NCBI GenBank assembly: GCA_028280225.1
Contig: JANQMF010000030.1
Coordinates: 1-32,904, forward strand
Source: Pseudomonadales bacterium
GTDB lineage: Bacteria; Pseudomonadota; Gammaproteobacteria; Pseudomonadales; Azotimanducaceae
Length of the DNA stretch: 32,904 bases
Direction: 5' to 3'
The notes under the pieces are model-generated. The model did no database searches. It was not told the DNA's origin and worked only from the letters and a program-made list of their open reading frames with translations. Position 1 is the first letter of the stretch; each line of letters starts with the position of its first letter. Position numbers and translations under genes: made by a program. Shown piece after piece: positions 22,860 through 30,795 of the stretch.

Positions 22860-25180
22860 GCACCCTGCCGGTTTTACCTCTAAAAGATACCGTTGTCTTC
22901 CCCAAAATAGTGGTGCCCCTGGCAGTGGGCCGGGCACAATCGATGGCCGCGGTAGAAGCGGCCATGCAGGAGAGCCGGGAATTTATCGCGGTTGCCCAGA
23001 AAGATCCCAGCCAGGCCACACCTGCTCTGCACGATCTGCATCCGGTGGGCACTGTGGTCAAAATCAACCGGGTGGAAAAACGCGACGGGGGTGCTCAGGT
23101 CATTGTGCAGGGGGACCGCCGGGTGCGTCTGGGTGATCCTGCCGCCGGCGACGACCATCTGCGCTGTGCCTTTGCACCAATGATTGATCTGACGCTGGCT
23201 GAAAGCGGCCCGGACCACACCGAAGTGGAAGCGCTGATCCGGGTTAATCAGGAACTGGCCCAGCGTATCGCCAGCTTGTACGATTCGGACAATGGCGGGC
23301 AGATCTACCAGCAACTGGTTGGACACATCAGCGATCCGGTCATTCAAATGTATCGTATTGCCTCTCTGGCGAATCTGAGTGTTGATCAGGAACAGGAAGT
23401 GCTGGAATGTGATACCGCCATTGCGCTGATGCAGACGGTGAACGGTGTCCTCACCCACGAGCTTCGGGTCACCGAGCTGCGCCGGGAGATAGCCGAACAG
23501 GCCCGGGACGACATAGAAAAACAACAGCGCGAACATGTTCTGCGCCAGCAAAAACAAGCCATTGAACAAGCCCTGGGAGAAGACGGCGACGACGAGGAAA
23601 TTGCTGAAATCCGCCAACAGCTTAAGGAGGCCAATCTTCCGGACAATGTCCAGAGCGAAGTAGACCGGGAGCTGAAACGGCTGTCCCGGATGTCCGCCAA
23701 TGCTGCTGACTATCAGGTTGCCCGGGCCTATCTGGAACTGGTGGCGGAATTACCCTGGCATCAGCAGACCAAGGATAATCTGGATCTGGCCCATGCTCAG
23801 GAAGTACTGGACGAGGATCATTTTGGCCTGGAAGACGTTAAGGAAAGAATTCTGGAATCTCTGGCGGTAATGCAGCTTAATCCGGATTCCAAGGCGCCCA
23901 TTATCTGTTTTGTTGGACCTCCCGGGGTGGGCAAAACATCCCTTGGACAATCTATAGCCCGGGCCATGGACCGGAAATTTGAGCGCCTGAGCCTTGGTGG
24001 GCTGCACGACGAAGCTGAACTGCGGGGGCACCGGCGCACCTATATTGGCGCCATGCCCGGACGTATTTTACAGGCGCTGCGCCGCGCGGAGGTCACCAAC
24101 CCCATAATTATGCTGGACGAGGTGGACAAGCTGGGCCGGGATTTTCGCGGTGACCCCTCCGCCGCCCTGATGGAAATTCTTGATCCCGCACAAAACAAGG
24201 AATTTCGCGACAATTACCTGAACCTGCCTTACGACCTGTCCAAAGTAATGTTCATCACCACCGCAAATACCCTGGATGACATTCCCAGGCCCCTGCTGGA
24301 CCGTATGGAGATTATGGAGGTCAGCGGCTATTCCGACCTGGAAAAAACCGCCATTGCGCGTAACTATCTGATCCCCAGACAACGCAGCGAAGCCGGGCTG
24401 ACCGAGGCACAGATGGATATTACCGATGATGCCCTGGCCTACATCCTGCGGCGTTATACCCGGGAAGCCGGTGTCAGGGAGCTGGAGCGGGTCATCGCCA
24501 GCCTGTGCCGTAAACGGGCCCGCCAGGTGCTGGAAAAGAGCGCGGAGATCTCCCCGATTGACGCTGCTGAATTAACCGAACTGTTAGGGCCGGAAAAATT
24601 CCGCCGGGATGCCAACCGGGAAACCGCTCACCCGGGTGTGGCTGCGGGATTGGCCTGGACCCAGGTTGGCGGGGATGTGCTGTATATCGAAGCCACCCTG
24701 CTGCCCAAGGAAGAAAAAGTCACGCTGACCGGCCACCTGGGCCAGGTTATGCAGGAATCTGCCCGGGCCGCCCGCAGCTGTGTGTGGTCGCTGGCTGAAG
24801 CGCTGAATATTTCTGTGGAGCAGTTTGAAAATAACGGCATTCATATTCATGTCCCCGCCGGGGCGGTGCCCAAGGACGGACCTTCCGCCGGGGTGACCAT
24901 GGCCACCGCCATGGTCTCCGCCTACAGCGGCGTTGCCACCCGCACCGATGTGGCCATGACCGGGGAACTGACCCTGACCGGCCTGGTGCTGCCGGTGGGG
25001 GGTATTAAAGAAAAAGTGTTAGCTGCCCACCGGGCGGGATTTCGCCACATCATTCTGCCCCAGGACAACAGTGCGGACTTGGATAAACTCCCCCAGGCGG
25101 TACGCGAAGAACTCACCTTCACCCTGGCGGAAACGTTGCGGGATGTTCTGCAATCCGCCATGCCGGAGCTGAACACATGA
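22856..25180 (+). CDS. lon: LonA-type ATP-dependent protease
   Basis: A 774-residue AAA+ serine protease, close to the usual size of LonA. The N-terminal substrate domain starts LPVLPLKDTVVFP. A coiled-coil follows at about 200-290. Walker A is GPPGVGKT (354-361), Walker B is IIMLDEVDK (417-425), and the Ser-Lys dyad is S677 in PKDGPSAG and K720 in GGIKEK. It degrades damaged and regulatory proteins in the cytosol. ATG 22856 was chosen because it begins the conserved LPVLPL domain, has AAGGA upstream, and overlaps the preceding stop as ATGA; a longer in-frame start at 22766 lies inside the preceding gene. Placement in an acyl-CoA dehydrogenase operon, and not next to clpX/hupB, suggests a second Lon copy; this needs the rest of the genome. 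Confidence 0.96.
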   Translation: MSTLPVLPLKDTVVFPKIVVPLAVGRAQSMAAVEAAMQESREFIAVAQKDPSQATPALHDLHPVGTVVKINRVEKRDGGAQVIVQGDRRVRLGDPAAGDDHLRCAFAPMIDLTLAESGPDHTEVEALIRVNQELAQRIASLYDSDNGGQIYQQLVGHISDPVIQMYRIASLANLSVDQEQEVLECDTAIALMQTVNGVLTHELRVTELRREIAEQARDDIEKQQREHVLRQQKQAIEQALGEDGDDEEIAEIRQQLKEANLPDNVQSEVDRELKRLSRMSANAADYQVARAYLELVAELPWHQQTKDNLDLAHAQEVLDEDHFGLEDVKERILESLAVMQLNPDSKAPIICFVGPPGVGKTSLGQSIARAMDRKFERLSLGGLHDEAELRGHRRTYIGAMPGRILQALRRAEVTNPIIMLDEVDKLGRDFRGDPSAALMEILDPAQNKEFRDNYLNLPYDLSKVMFITTANTLDDIPRPLLDRMEIMEVSGYSDLEKTAIARNYLIPRQRSEAGLTEAQMDITDDALAYILRRYTREAGVRELERVIASLCRKRARQVLEKSAEISPIDAAELTELLGPEKFRRDANRETAHPGVAAGLAWTQVGGDVLYIEATLLPKEEKVTLTGHLGQVMQESARAARSCVWSLAEALNISVEQFENNGIHIHVPAGAVPKDGPSAGVTMATAMVSAYSGVATRTDVAMTGELTLTGLVLPVGGIKEKVLAAHRAGFRHIILPQDNSADLDKLPQAVREELTFTLAETLRDVLQSAMPELNT

Positions 25181-25506
25181 TCGGCTACATCGGCAACTAT
25201 CTGCTTGGCGTGTTGCTGGAGGGTCTGGTATTCGGCTTTTTGTTCTGGGTGATCACCTATATCACCATGGAAAGCACCAGCCTTTACGGCGCCCTGCGCG
25301 CCGCCCTGATTGCCGAAAGCCTGGGCAACCTCCCTTACCTGGCCGGGGAAGGCGCCATGAGCCCACCCACATTGTTGATGACCGCCATTGCCGCCTGGCT
25401 CTTTGTGCGCCTGATACTGCGCGTTGGCGAGTTAACCCTGGCCAAAGCCATCTACGGCACCGCCATGACCTATTTTGTGTTAACCGCCCTGGTGGCCTGT
25501 AGCTAG
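25177..25506 (+). CDS. Small membrane protein of unknown function
   Basis: A 109-residue hydrophobic protein with probable membrane segments near 5-30, 38-55, 62-82 and 88-108. The start ATG overlaps the lon stop (ATGA at 25177-25180), so it is translationally coupled to Lon. No family was recognised. It has few charged residues and ends VLTALVACS. It may be a membrane partner of the operon, but only co-location supports this. Converges on the pepF gene, 79 bp away. Confidence 0.75.
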   Translation: MIGYIGNYLLGVLLEGLVFGFLFWVITYITMESTSLYGALRAALIAESLGNLPYLAGEGAMSPPTLLMTAIAAWLFVRLILRVGELTLAKAIYGTAMTYFVLTALVACS

Positions 25507-25580
25507 TCTCTGCCCGGAATACGCCGTATTTGAGGATCGCTCCAGCAAATCCCGACCGCATTCATCACGTTCCGGCTTCC

Positions 25581-25595
25581 GGCGGCTAAGCCGCC
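25581..25595. terminator. Hairpin at the convergent end of the lon operon and pepF
   Basis: GGCGGC, loop TAA, GCCGCC: a 6-bp GC stem that overlaps the pepF stop (TAG on the minus strand, 25586-25588). Neither strand has a following T-run, so any termination would be weak or factor-dependent. Confidence 0.35.
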
Positions 25596-27418
25596 TGACT
25601 GTCCAAAAAGTTTTCAAAAGCATCCACTCTAAGCGCCAGGGTATTGATGGTTTGTTGCCAGAAATCCACCTGGTCTAACTTGGCCTCCAGATGCGTTTGC
25701 GCCAGCTTTTCCGCATTCATGCGTCCGGTATCTCTAAGCAGACCCACATAGCGGGGATAAAAAGCATCACCATAAGTCTGGCGTTGGGCATACACACCCA
25801 GACTGAATAGATAGCCAAATAAGTAGGGGAAGTTATAAAAGCTGAGCCCGGAAATATAAAAGTGCAGCTTGCTGGCCCAGAACATGGGGTCCGGTTCCGC
25901 CAGGGCATCACCATACCAGTTGCACCAGGCTTCACTCATCAGCTCTTTAAGTTCTTCGGGCCGCAACGGGCGTTCCGCCCGCCGGTTATAAAGGTTCTGC
26001 TCAAACTCAAAACGCGCGGGAATATTGAGCAAAAAGGCCGTGAAAGCGCTCATCTCCTCCCACAGGATGTTCATCTGCTGTTGTGCTGAAGAAGACTTGG
26101 CCAGCAGGCTGTCGCGCACCAGGGTTTCGCCAAAGGTGCTGGCGGTTTCCGCCAACGACATACCGTAGCTCAACTGACTGTCCGGCAAGTCCCGCATCAC
26201 CCAGGAGTGAAAGGCATGCCCCAATTCATGGGCCAGGGTAATGATGTCACTCTGTGCGCCGGTATAGGTCATGTAAACCCGGGGGTGCCTGGACTTGGTA
26301 AAGTTGGTGCAGTACGCACCGGGACGTTTGTTTGGCCCCGTGCTCCCCTCAATCCACTGGTTGTCCCGCATCATGTGGACAAAATTGTGCATGTCCCCGT
26401 GCACCTCACCATAGGCGGAGGCGATCAGTTCCACCGCCTGATCGAAGGGCACCACCTCTTCTTCGTTTTCTTTCTCGCTTTGATGCAATACCGGCGCCGG
26501 CGCGCGCACATCCCAGGGCCCGTAGCCGGACTTGTTATACGCCCGGGCCTGTAGACCGGCCGCACGCTGGGCCAGAGGCCGGGCGGCTGCCGCCACCTCC
26601 AACAAGCAATCCAGGGTATCGCGGCTGATGCGATTCATATGTACCGGCGCATCCAGAAAGTGGACCGGCTGCTGCCGGCTGCGCTGTTTACACATTTCCA
26701 GCCGCCAGCCGGCTATGGCGTTAATGGCGGCGGCACACGATTCTTCGTGGCCGGTCCAGGCCTGGTTAATGGCCTGCCAGGCGTGTCTGCGCTGGCTGTC
26801 GTCCGCGGAGGACAACAGGCCGCCGGCTTGTGCGATACCCATAGTCTGCAACTCGTTACCCACCTGCACTTCACACTGTAAGGTGCCGGACAATTGATCG
26901 TAGAGTTTTCCCCAGGCATGAATGCCGTCCTGGGAGAGGCCGTTGACCAGCCCTTCCTCCGCCAACGTCAGATTCTCGTGGCGGCGGGCACGGCTGTGTT
27001 CAACCAGGAACGCTGAAGGCTTAACTTCCGGGTCAGCCAGATAAGCCTGGATGGTCGCGGCATCTGCCTGGTCGATAAACTGAGACAGGGGTTCAAACAG
27101 ATCGCCACAACGTTTGTAGTAGTTTTGCAGACGCCCGCTCAACCTTTGGGCACCCTCGTGTTGCGAATCCACCGACAACAGACAATTCGCATAGGTGGCC
27201 ACGTTGGACAGCAGACGGCGCGCGTCTTCAATCTGTTTGGCCAGGGTTTGGGCCGCAGCGATCTGCTGAGCTTCGTCTGACGCTTCTGCCAACACCTGGT
27301 TATGCGGCGCCATGGCGTCGAGAATCTCTTCCAGCGCAGTCAGGTCTGCCTGAAGTTTTTTGTCTTCTACACTGTGATATTCGTCACTTAAATCCCAATG
27401 GGGTCCGCTGACTGTCAT
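25586..27418 (-). CDS. pepF: Oligoendopeptidase F (M3 metallopeptidase)
   Basis: A 610-residue zinc endopeptidase of family M3B that cleaves oligopeptides in the cytosol. The zinc motif is HELGH (397-401), preceded by DIITLA; the downstream SLAETASTFGE supplies the third ligand. GAYCTNF and PYLFGYLFSLGVY are other family hallmarks. No signal peptide. ATG 27418 was chosen (AAGGA six nt upstream) over an in-frame start at 27475, because family members begin close to the PHWDLSDEY segment. It lies downstream of the unknown nuclease-like gene on the same strand (59-bp gap) and is probably transcribed with it. Confidence 0.94.
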   Translation of the reverse strand: MTVSGPHWDLSDEYHSVEDKKLQADLTALEEILDAMAPHNQVLAEASDEAQQIAAAQTLAKQIEDARRLLSNVATYANCLLSVDSQHEGAQRLSGRLQNYYKRCGDLFEPLSQFIDQADAATIQAYLADPEVKPSAFLVEHSRARRHENLTLAEEGLVNGLSQDGIHAWGKLYDQLSGTLQCEVQVGNELQTMGIAQAGGLLSSADDSQRRHAWQAINQAWTGHEESCAAAINAIAGWRLEMCKQRSRQQPVHFLDAPVHMNRISRDTLDCLLEVAAAARPLAQRAAGLQARAYNKSGYGPWDVRAPAPVLHQSEKENEEEVVPFDQAVELIASAYGEVHGDMHNFVHMMRDNQWIEGSTGPNKRPGAYCTNFTKSRHPRVYMTYTGAQSDIITLAHELGHAFHSWVMRDLPDSQLSYGMSLAETASTFGETLVRDSLLAKSSSAQQQMNILWEEMSAFTAFLLNIPARFEFEQNLYNRRAERPLRPEELKELMSEAWCNWYGDALAEPDPMFWASKLHFYISGLSFYNFPYLFGYLFSLGVYAQRQTYGDAFYPRYVGLLRDTGRMNAEKLAQTHLEAKLDQVDFWQQTINTLALRVDAFENFLDSQAA

Positions 27419-27477
27419 GCTGTGTCCTTGTGGTAAGTCGTGGTACAACCTGGAGGGCCTGGCATTATGTGCCAAAA

Positions 27478-28152
27478 CTATAGTGTGCGATAGAGTAAGG
27501 CGTTACCCCGTTTGCCGGTGATTTCCGTGACCCCGGCATGGCGCAGGCAGTAAGCCATTTTTTGCGCAATATCCAGGGGTTCGTCCAACACTTGGGCCAA
27601 CTCCCGGGTGCTGAATGGTTCAGGCAGGTCCCCTTTGAGGAAAAGAAACAGGTCCCGCATATCCTGCAGGCGCATGCCCTCAACCACCTCCAGCAGGCGC
27701 CGCTCCCGGGTGCGCCAGCCCCCTCTGCGGCGGTTCTTGTTGGGATCGTAACGGCGAATATCTTCTTCCTGAGTCAGCACAACCTCCACGGAAAAATTCG
27801 GATGACTGAGCAGACCCGGGATGTAGACCAGCTCACTAACAATATGGATGAGCTTACCCCGCCGGGGAGACTTGCGGCGTTGTACCTTGGCCTTGGGATC
27901 ATCCGGGACCTTAACAATAACCGAACTTTGGGCAATGGGGTGGACCAGGACCACCGGGGTGGTTTCCACCAGGGTTTTCAGTTTGCGGGTTAAACCGCTG
28001 AAACTGCCGGTTTGAATCTCGTAAATAATGCCGTTGCGCACCGCGTCTGCAACAAAGCTGTCGACGGCGACCTCCGCCTGCCCGCCGTTGGCGGCGTATG
28101 ATGCCTTTAATGCCGCGTGCAGCGGGCCTTCGTTAAGTTCACCAATACCCAT
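27478..28152 (-). CDS. PD-(D/E)XK-like protein with C-terminal winged helix, function unknown
   Basis: A 224-residue protein. The N-terminal half reads MGIGELNEGPLHAALK, then EVAVDSFVADAVRNGIIYEIQTGSF. The spacing of aspartate (FVADAV) and E-x-Q (YEIQT) looks like the core of a restriction-endonuclease fold, as in a conserved but uncharacterised family (DUF8091-like, recalled from memory). The middle is basic (KVQRRKSPRRGK). The C-terminal part, FSTRELAQVLDEPLDIAQKMAYCLRHAGVTEITG, resembles a winged-helix DNA-binding domain. ATG 28152 starts at the family's usual point, although its SD is distant; a GTG at 28188 lies in a hairpin and would add 12 unusual residues. A nuclease role is inference from motif spacing. 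Confidence 0.7.
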   Translation of the reverse strand: MGIGELNEGPLHAALKASYAANGGQAEVAVDSFVADAVRNGIIYEIQTGSFSGLTRKLKTLVETTPVVLVHPIAQSSVIVKVPDDPKAKVQRRKSPRRGKLIHIVSELVYIPGLLSHPNFSVEVVLTQEEDIRRYDPNKNRRRGGWRTRERRLLEVVEGMRLQDMRDLFLFLKGDLPEPFSTRELAQVLDEPLDIAQKMAYCLRHAGVTEITGKRGNALLYRTL

Positions 28153-28180
28153 TAATGTAAACAGCTTTCTCCCATATACC

Positions 28181-28227
28181 CCCGGCACCCTGCGGACACC
28201 ACATGAGGATGCTGCCGCAGCGCCGGG
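28181..28227. promoter_or_regulatory. Long imperfect hairpin in the divergent 28153-28318 region
   Basis: CCCGGC (28181-28186) pairs with GCCGGG (28222-28227), and inside it CTGCGG (28190-28195) with CCGCAG (28215-28220), with a 3/1-nt internal loop and a 19-nt apical loop. It lies just upstream of the nuclease-like gene and could act as a leader structure or a protein site. Confidence 0.45.
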
Positions 28228-28250
28228 ACCTTACACTAGCACGACCGGGC

Positions 28251-28278
28251 TTGCCTCACACCAGCGGTATGCGATACT
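28251..28278 (+). promoter_or_regulatory. Candidate sigma-70 promoter for the 98-residue protein
   Basis: TTGCCT (28251-28256), 16-nt spacer, GATACT (28273-28278) preceded by TGC (extended -10 like). Each hexamer matches consensus at 4 of 6. Transcription would begin about 35 nt before the ATG at 28319. Confidence 0.35.
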
Positions 28279-28318
28279 CCGAATCTGTTTAAAAGTACCA
28301 AAATCCTGAGGAGGCACA

Positions 28319-28615
28319 ATGAGCGCAGACGGCACTTGGAATACCACCATCAACACCCCAATGGGCGCCCAGAACGGTACCCTGACTTTGTCCACCGAAG
28401 GCGGCAATTTGACCGGCAGCATGGTTGGACCCACCGGTGAGATGGACATTCAGGACGGCGCCATCGACGGAGACACCCTGACCTGGAAGGCGGACATTAC
28501 CTCACCCATGGCCATGACCCTGGAATTTAGCGCCCAGGTTGACGGTGATGCCATTTCTGGCAGCGTTAAACTGGGTGCCTTCGGCGACGCCACCTTTTCC
28601 GGTACCCGGGCCTGA
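28319..28615 (+). CDS. Small beta-rich conserved protein, unknown function
   Basis: A 98-residue acidic protein with no signal peptide or cysteines. It is a string of short beta strands joined by Gly/Asp turns (GTWNTTINTPMG, TLTLSTEGGNLTGSM, DGAIDGDTLTWKA, SPMAMTLEFSAQVDGDAISG, FGDATFSGTR). This is typical of a small conserved family seen in lipid-degrading proteobacteria (from memory; no function assigned). GAGGAGG stands 5 nt before ATG 28319, one of the best binding sites in the window. It precedes the carboxyltransferase gene by 112 bp. It could be a small lipid-binding or accessory protein, which is a guess. Confidence 0.72.
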   Translation: MSADGTWNTTINTPMGAQNGTLTLSTEGGNLTGSMVGPTGEMDIQDGAIDGDTLTWKADITSPMAMTLEFSAQVDGDAISGSVKLGAFGDATFSGTRA

Positions 28616-28663
28616 GCCACCGTCGGAACCCACCGGGATAACTTGCGGACAGCAGGTTACCCT

Positions 28664-28700
28664 TGCCTGGTGCCGGCGGCGGCAGGAAGGCAACCAGGCA
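28664..28700 (+). promoter_or_regulatory. Inverted repeat upstream of the carboxyltransferase gene
   Basis: TGCCTGGT (28664-28671) and ACCAGGCA (28693-28700) are perfect 8-bp arms around a 21-nt GC-rich loop with GCCGGCGGCGGC. It ends 27 bp before the ATG at 28728. There is no T-run, so it may be an attenuator-like or 5'-leader structure, or the 3'-end hairpin of the preceding gene. Confidence 0.45.
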
Positions 28701-28727
28701 TGACTATCAACCAATCAAGACATTGAT

Positions 28728-30278
28728 ATGAGCTGGCAAGACGAAATTGATGAAATGCGGGCCCGCGAAGCCCTGGCCTTTGCCATGGGTGGTGAAGAGA
28801 AGGTGGCCCGTCAGCATGAATTTAACAAACTGACCATTCGTGAGCGGATTGATGCCATCAGCGACCCGGCTTCGTTCCACGAGATTGGCACCCTGGCCGG
28901 CGTGGGGGAATATGACGAACAGGGTGAGTTGCAAGCCTTTACTCCCTCCAACTTCGTTTTTGGTACCGCGGAAATAGATGAGCGTCCGGTGATCTTATCC
29001 GGTGATGACTTTACGGTACGCGGTGGCTCCGCGGATGCCTCCATTGCCGGCAAACGGCTGCGGGCCGAAGGCCTGGCTGTGGAACTGCGGCTGCCCCATA
29101 TCCGCCTGGTGGACGGCATGGGTGGTGGTGGTTCGGTGAAGACCATTGAAATGGCCGGGCGCACCTATATTCCCGAGGTCCGGGGCTGGGAAACCGTGGT
29201 GACCCACCTGGGGGTGGCTCCGTCAGTCTCTTTAGCCCTGGGTTCCGTTGCAGGTATTGGTGCAGCCCGAGTGGCCACCGCCCACTATTCGGTTATTGTC
29301 AAAGATACGGCTCAAATGATGATTGCCGGGCCCGCCCTGGTGGATTGGGCCAGCCTGGGAGAGGTGACCAAGGAAGAGCTGGGCGCTTCAAAGATTCATA
29401 CACGCAACGGCGCCATCGACGACGAAGCCGGCAGCGAAGCGGAAGCGTTTGCCATGGCTAAACGGTTTTTGTCTTATCTGCCCAGCAGCGTGGATGAACT
29501 GCCACCCCTGACCGAGTGTGACGACGACCCCAACAGGGAAGACCCGGCGCTGCTGGAGATTGTGCCCAAGGACCCGCGCAAGGTTTATAAGATGCACACC
29601 GTGGTGGAATCGGTTTGCGACCAGGGCTCCTTTTTTGAGATTGGCAAAAAGTGGGGCCGCTCCATGATTACCGGCTTGGCCCGGTTAAACGGAATTCCCG
29701 TGGCAATATTTGCGGAAAACCCCCGGGTTTATGGCGGCGCCTGGACCGCGGATGCTTCGCGCAAGTTGATTCGCCTGTGTGATCTGGCTGCCACGTTCCA
29801 CCTGCCCCTGGTCCACCTGGAAGACTGCCCCGGCTTTTTAATCGGCAAACAGTCTGAAGAGGAAGCCACCATCCGCTATGGCTCTGCCGCCCTGGCTGCT
29901 CTGGGACAAGCCAATGTCCCCTTTTGCTGTGTGGTTATTCGCAAAGCTTTTGGCGTCGCCGGTGCCGCCAACCACAAACCCGGCGCCCATCATCTGCGGG
30001 CCGCCTGGCCCTCCGGCGACTGGGGTTCCTTACCCATTGAGGGGGGAATTGAAGTCGCGTACAAGGCGGAATTGGCGGAGGTAGACGACTATGACGCCCA
30101 CTTGAACAAGATAAAGGCCCGGCTCAACCGGCTGCGCTCTCCGTTCCGGTCCGCGGAGTATTTTGAAATTGAAGAGATCATAGACCCCAGCAAAACCCGC
30201 AACTATTTATGCCAATGGGCTAAACTTGCCAGAGCCGCCTCGCGTCCGACCCCACCCACTTTTTGGTATCGGCCCTGA
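28728..30278 (+). CDS. Acyl-CoA carboxylase carboxyltransferase subunit (PccB-like)
   Basis: A 516-residue carboxyltransferase that moves CO2 from carboxybiotin to an acyl-CoA. The N-terminal crotonase-fold half includes KLTIRERIDAISDPASFHEIG, GDDFTVRGGSADASIAGK and SVAGIGAARVATAHY. The C-terminal half includes LVHLEDCPGFLIGKQSEEEATIRYG and GVAGAANHKPG, followed by AWPSGDWGSLPIEGG. The usual GP(T/A)GGP-like tract is altered. No biotin carboxylase or BCCP partner is adjacent; the nearest are fused in the protein at 13248-16619, which has its own carboxyltransferase. ATG 28728 has no recognisable SD, and an inverted repeat precedes it. The acyl substrate is unknown. Confidence 0.92.
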   Translation: MSWQDEIDEMRAREALAFAMGGEEKVARQHEFNKLTIRERIDAISDPASFHEIGTLAGVGEYDEQGELQAFTPSNFVFGTAEIDERPVILSGDDFTVRGGSADASIAGKRLRAEGLAVELRLPHIRLVDGMGGGGSVKTIEMAGRTYIPEVRGWETVVTHLGVAPSVSLALGSVAGIGAARVATAHYSVIVKDTAQMMIAGPALVDWASLGEVTKEELGASKIHTRNGAIDDEAGSEAEAFAMAKRFLSYLPSSVDELPPLTECDDDPNREDPALLEIVPKDPRKVYKMHTVVESVCDQGSFFEIGKKWGRSMITGLARLNGIPVAIFAENPRVYGGAWTADASRKLIRLCDLAATFHLPLVHLEDCPGFLIGKQSEEEATIRYGSAALAALGQANVPFCCVVIRKAFGVAGAANHKPGAHHLRAAWPSGDWGSLPIEGGIEVAYKAELAEVDDYDAHLNKIKARLNRLRSPFRSAEYFEIEEIIDPSKTRNYLCQWAKLARAASRPTPPTFWYRP

Positions 30279-30332
30279 GGCAAGAATTTCACCAGGACTG
30301 TACGTATTCGGACTGCAAGTACTAGGACAATA

Positions 30333-30746
30333 ATGATGCACACCCAGATTATCATCCTGGCGGGGTTATTGGCCCTTGCCACCTCAACCCATGCCGCTAC
30401 CTGCTACAACAACGGAGCGGAACGGGAAGTAAATGTGGAATACACCAACCCAGGGCAAGCCACCCCCTGCAAGGTGCGTTATACCAAGCTGGCTGCCAGT
30501 CACGATGCGGCCAGCCAACCGTTAAGCGAACCCCGTTTTACCACCCTGACCCTGTGGCGGGCGGAGCATGAAGCGGGTTATTGCGAAGCCAGAGCTACGG
30601 AATTTCTCACCAAACTGGAAACGTTGGGCTGGCGCTGTGACAAGCTGAGTACTTCCGCGGCAAGTCCCACAGAAGAACCAACCTCGTTGGACGAGGTGAT
30701 CAACCCGCCACCCGGCCTTGAAGTGCCCGATCAGTCCGGCGAGTAG
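30333..30746 (+). CDS. Small secreted four-cysteine protein, unknown function
   Basis: A 137-residue protein with a clear Sec signal peptide (MMHTQIIILAGLLALATSTHA, cleavage after residue 21) and, in the mature part, cysteines at 24, 46, 84 and 102. These probably form two disulfides in the periplasm. The block LTLWRAEHEAGYCEARATEFL and LGWRC resembles small uncharacterised gammaproteobacterial exported proteins. The tail (105-137) is Pro/Glu/Ser-rich and looks disordered. AGGA lies 5 nt before the first ATG (30333); a second ATG at 30336 is equally possible. Followed by an ACC-rich repeat. Confidence 0.75.
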   Translation: MMHTQIIILAGLLALATSTHAATCYNNGAEREVNVEYTNPGQATPCKVRYTKLAASHDAASQPLSEPRFTTLTLWRAEHEAGYCEARATEFLTKLETLGWRCDKLSTSAASPTEEPTSLDEVINPPPGLEVPDQSGE

Positions 30747-30747
30747 C

Positions 30748-30781
30748 ACAACCACCACAATAACCACCACCACAACCACCA
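30748..30781 (+). repeat. ACC/ACAACC-rich simple-sequence repeat
   Basis: A 34-bp run made of CACAACCACCACAATAACC and ACCACCACAACCACC elements lies between the small secreted protein and the histidine phosphatase gene. Slippage here could vary the distance between the two genes or affect mRNA structure. It would encode poly-Thr if read in frame with an upstream TTG, which I do not think is used. Confidence 0.75.
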
Positions 30782-30795
30782 GGGAGGCGCCAGCG

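Noticed and set aside
22880-23617. A 245-residue frame antisense to lon
   Set aside because: Lies inside a fully conserved lon gene; no independent support.
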